DNA from: Brachionus plicatilis
Taxonomy: Eukaryota; Rotifera; Eurotatoria; Ploima; Brachionidae
Length of the DNA: 39,412 nucleotides
Assembly: GCA_010279815.1 (NCBI GenBank)
Contig: QEOQ01000355.1
Coordinates: forward strand, 844,867 to 884,278
Direction: 5' to 3'
Shown: piece by piece, positions 32,480-39,412 of the stretch
Position numbering within the stretch: position 1 is the stretch's first letter
Layout of the letters: the number at the start of each line of letters is the position of its first letter
Notes under the pieces: model-generated
What the model saw: the letters and a program-made list of their open reading frames with translations, nothing else
Told to the model about the DNA's origin: nothing
Database searches by the model: none
Position numbers and translations under genes: made by a program

Positions 32480-34717
32480 GGGCTATGGTAAAATTCAGCT
32501 AAACTTCATATAAGTATTTCAAAGTTTTTTAAATTAAAATCTCGGGGTTATAATGAAACTTTTTTTGAAAACCCAGGGCTTCTAGTATATATTATGATGG
32601 TGGGGCAATAGCTAAAACCATACTTGTACCCCGGGGTAGTAAAAAAAGAGTTTACGGTATTAATATTTTTTTAATTTAATTTTTTTTTCTTCATTTCCTC
32701 ATAAAGACCAAGTTTATCACAAGTTTCTTTCCTTTTAAACTACACTTGCATTGTATAAACTGTTATAAACCTTGTTTTTCTTCTATCTCTCGAATAAACT
32801 ATTAATACCAAATATTTACTTTTTATGAAATATCTGTAAAAATATTTTGTTGGTTTTTATGAAATTCTACTTTTCAATTAGATCCCTAAAAGTTTTAAAA
32901 CATCATTAATTGATCCTATTTTAAAAGAAATAAAATTAAAAAATCATTTTGATCTAAATAACATTTATTAACAAAAAGACCTATTATTATTACAAATTTT
33001 CTTTGCTAATAACTAATTCTAATTGACTTCCCGGAGTTTTGACATCTTAAATTTGATGATCAATTCAAAATATCATTTCAATTCAAATAACAATAATTTT
33101 AAACAAAATTTCTCAACTCATTGATAATATCGATTTTTAAAATTAAATATATTAACTGTTTTTAGTAAAATTTATTTTAAAATTTTTATTTCAAAAGTAT
33201 TTGTATCTAGCATTCAAGATTAACTTTTAAAATGCAATTCCAAATAACCTGTAAAATTCGGCAAATTGAAGTTCGAGATCAAGATCAAAAGATCAAAATA
33301 TAAATTGTAATATTTTTTTTATAATAGAGAAAAAATGAATTTTTTCAAAAGCAATTACTTGACATGTCATGTCAAGTTTATTTTCATATTTAAAATTTTA
33401 AAATGACCTTTTTTATTGAACTTAAATAGGTTTAAATATTTTAATTGATTTTAATGAAAACTTACTTTTAAAGACAAAAAAATCAACTGTTTTAAAATTT
33501 AAAATTTATTAAAGTAGAAAAATAAAATTATTTCAGTTTGAATGAATGGATATAAAAGTTATAAATTTGAATTTTTGAGTTAACTTCACCTGAATTATTT
33601 AAATTATTGATTGTATTTGTTAAATAAATTAGAGATCAATCATTTTGATGTTAATTTGGTAATGACCATTATTAGAAATAACATGTCTAGTAATGTTTAC
33701 TATTTATTTCTTAAAAATTATTAAAATCATTAGATTAATTAAGTTTTAAAATTTTAAATGATCGTTTTGATCTTAAAATTTGATCTGAAACTTCTATTTG
33801 CCTAAAATTCTTGTAAAATTTGGAAAATAACCATCAAATTAATTTTCAGTTTTTTTTTTAAATCAGAATCTATTTCAATAATTAACCAAATTCTCTTTTT
33901 TAAGAATTTTTCGTTTAATTTTTTTTATTTAAAACACATATTTTAAACATCTTTTCGGTAACCACTTAAAATTTGTATATATCCAGCGTGTGACCAGCGT
34001 AATTCCAAATAACTTATAAAATTCATCTTTCCAACCAATATTTTTATTTTTTTATTTTTTTCGAATGTAAAAAAATATTTTTTGAAACAAAATTTAAAAT
34101 TAATTTTAACTTAAACTTTTACAAAATTAACTATGATATATCAATATAAACAAGTTTTCATAAAGTCCAGACCTTTCTTCTATTTATTTTCATCTATTTA
34201 TCTAAATGGTTCACTACTTTAGATGATAGCATTTTGCTAACCAAGATCAAGTTAAAGCTAAATGTCTTGAGTTTTTTTAGCTCTATAGGCCATGAATGGT
34301 ACAATAAAGGTAGTAATTATTTGATTATCAATCATAATTGATCTTATTTTATTAAAAATCAACTTCTTTCCTTTCAAAGTAGTTAATTTTTGCAATAACG
34401 TTTTTCTTTAATTAAAATTTTTTATTTTTAATAAATTATTGTTCATAGATTGAAATTATTATTTTTTAATTTTATTTAAAAATTTTGCAAAAAAAATTCA
34501 AACAACGCTAATCTCTATATGATGTTTACAGAAGCGCGAGCAAAAGTTTTTTAACCTTTTTATCTGCATAACACACCCTTTGCATTTTGTCAAAAAAAAT
34601 TCGCTTAATCAGGCTATAAGAGTTGTTCAGCTTCTTTCATAAAATGTTAATATAATTTCAATAAGTTATTTTAGTTACATAAAAATTTAAATAAAATTTT
34701 TAAAATATCAAACAAAA
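32480..34717. other. Intergenic region upstream of ACAT1
   Basis: AT-rich DNA with no gene recognised on either strand. It contains a 21-bp palindrome at 33357-33377 (arms ACTTGACATG and CATGTCAAGT around one T) and the presumed ACAT1 promoter near its right end. I see no RNA gene or element boundary. Confidence 0.4.
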
Positions 34718-39053
<4,336 letters not shown>

Positions 39054-39412
39054 ACCATTTTTATCTTTTGATTTATCTCATCAAATTAAAAATAAAAAAT
39101 AAAATTTTCATTTTGCATTATAAATTTTTTTATTATTTCCTGAAATATTGCATCAAAAATATTAGAAAATATGAAAATGTAAAATGTAAAATTATTTAAA
39201 TTTTGCCTTAAAAACTTTAAAAAAATTGCCTTCATTTTAAAAATATAAATCCAATTTAATACATTTAGGTTCATTTATTAAAACAAAATAAAACTTATGC
39301 TGTTTTTAAAGTAAAATAAATTTTAAAAAAAATTTAAATAATAATATTTATTTTTAGTAAAAATTTTTTAATTGACCTCTAATTTATTTAACAAAAACAA
39401 TCAATAATTTAA
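39054..39412. other. ACAT1 3' untranslated region and beyond
   Basis: Follows the ACAT1 stop. AATAAA signals at 39091 and 39099 probably mark the transcript end. The remainder to the window edge is AT-rich with no gene seen. Confidence 0.4.

Overview
The window is strongly AT-rich animal nuclear DNA. It carries protein genes whose exons are split by very short introns (mostly 47 to 61 bp, GT...AG), set in long intergenic stretches full of decayed mobile elements. Every gene identified with confidence is a standard metazoan family: mitochondrial Phe-tRNA synthetase, RIO kinase 1, a small heat-shock protein, SETD4, mitochondrial acetyl-CoA acetyltransferase and an LRR-Ig membrane receptor. The A+T richness, tiny introns and a double-domain small heat-shock protein fit a small invertebrate. 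My best guess is a monogonont rotifer, with a flatworm as the alternative; this is inference, not proof.

Layout. 1-8896: no intact gene, only weak traces of retroelements and one X-box-like site. 8897-10987 (+): an intronless, unusually GC-rich LRR-Ig transmembrane protein. 11205-12165: a tandem duplication, one copy of which carries an 81-bp hAT-like MITE with an 8-bp target duplication; a longer, 5'-truncated relative lies between the copies. 13697-15949 (-): a three-exon polytopic membrane protein I cannot name. 17090-17527: an internally deleted piggyBac element bounded by TTAA. 18338-20493 (+): FARS2, seven exons, with a 353-bp hAT-like element inside intron 3. 20669-22609 (+): RIOK1, seven exons, starting 175 bp after FARS2. 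24140-25026 (-): two-domain small heat-shock protein. 26332-26691: Tc1-like transposase remnant. 27050-27229 (+): a 59-residue single-pass membrane microprotein. 27619-29134 (-): SETD4, whose start codon appears to be split by an intron and whose 3' end is repeated downstream. 29587-31089: a decayed LINE reverse transcriptase lying between inverted repeats. 32219-32407 (-): an orphan Ser-rich, acidic C-terminal exon. 34718-39053 (+): ACAT1, six exons, two of them mini-exons encoding the mitochondrial presequence, with a 2.9-kb last intron holding a foldback element.

Functionally, FARS2 (mitochondrial translation) and ACAT1 (mitochondrial ketone body and isoleucine metabolism) act in mitochondria, and RIOK1 acts in 40S ribosome maturation. 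The neighbouring genes show no obvious common pathway. I found no convincing evidence of a new multi-gene system; the novelty here is in gene structure and in the marks left by mobile elements.
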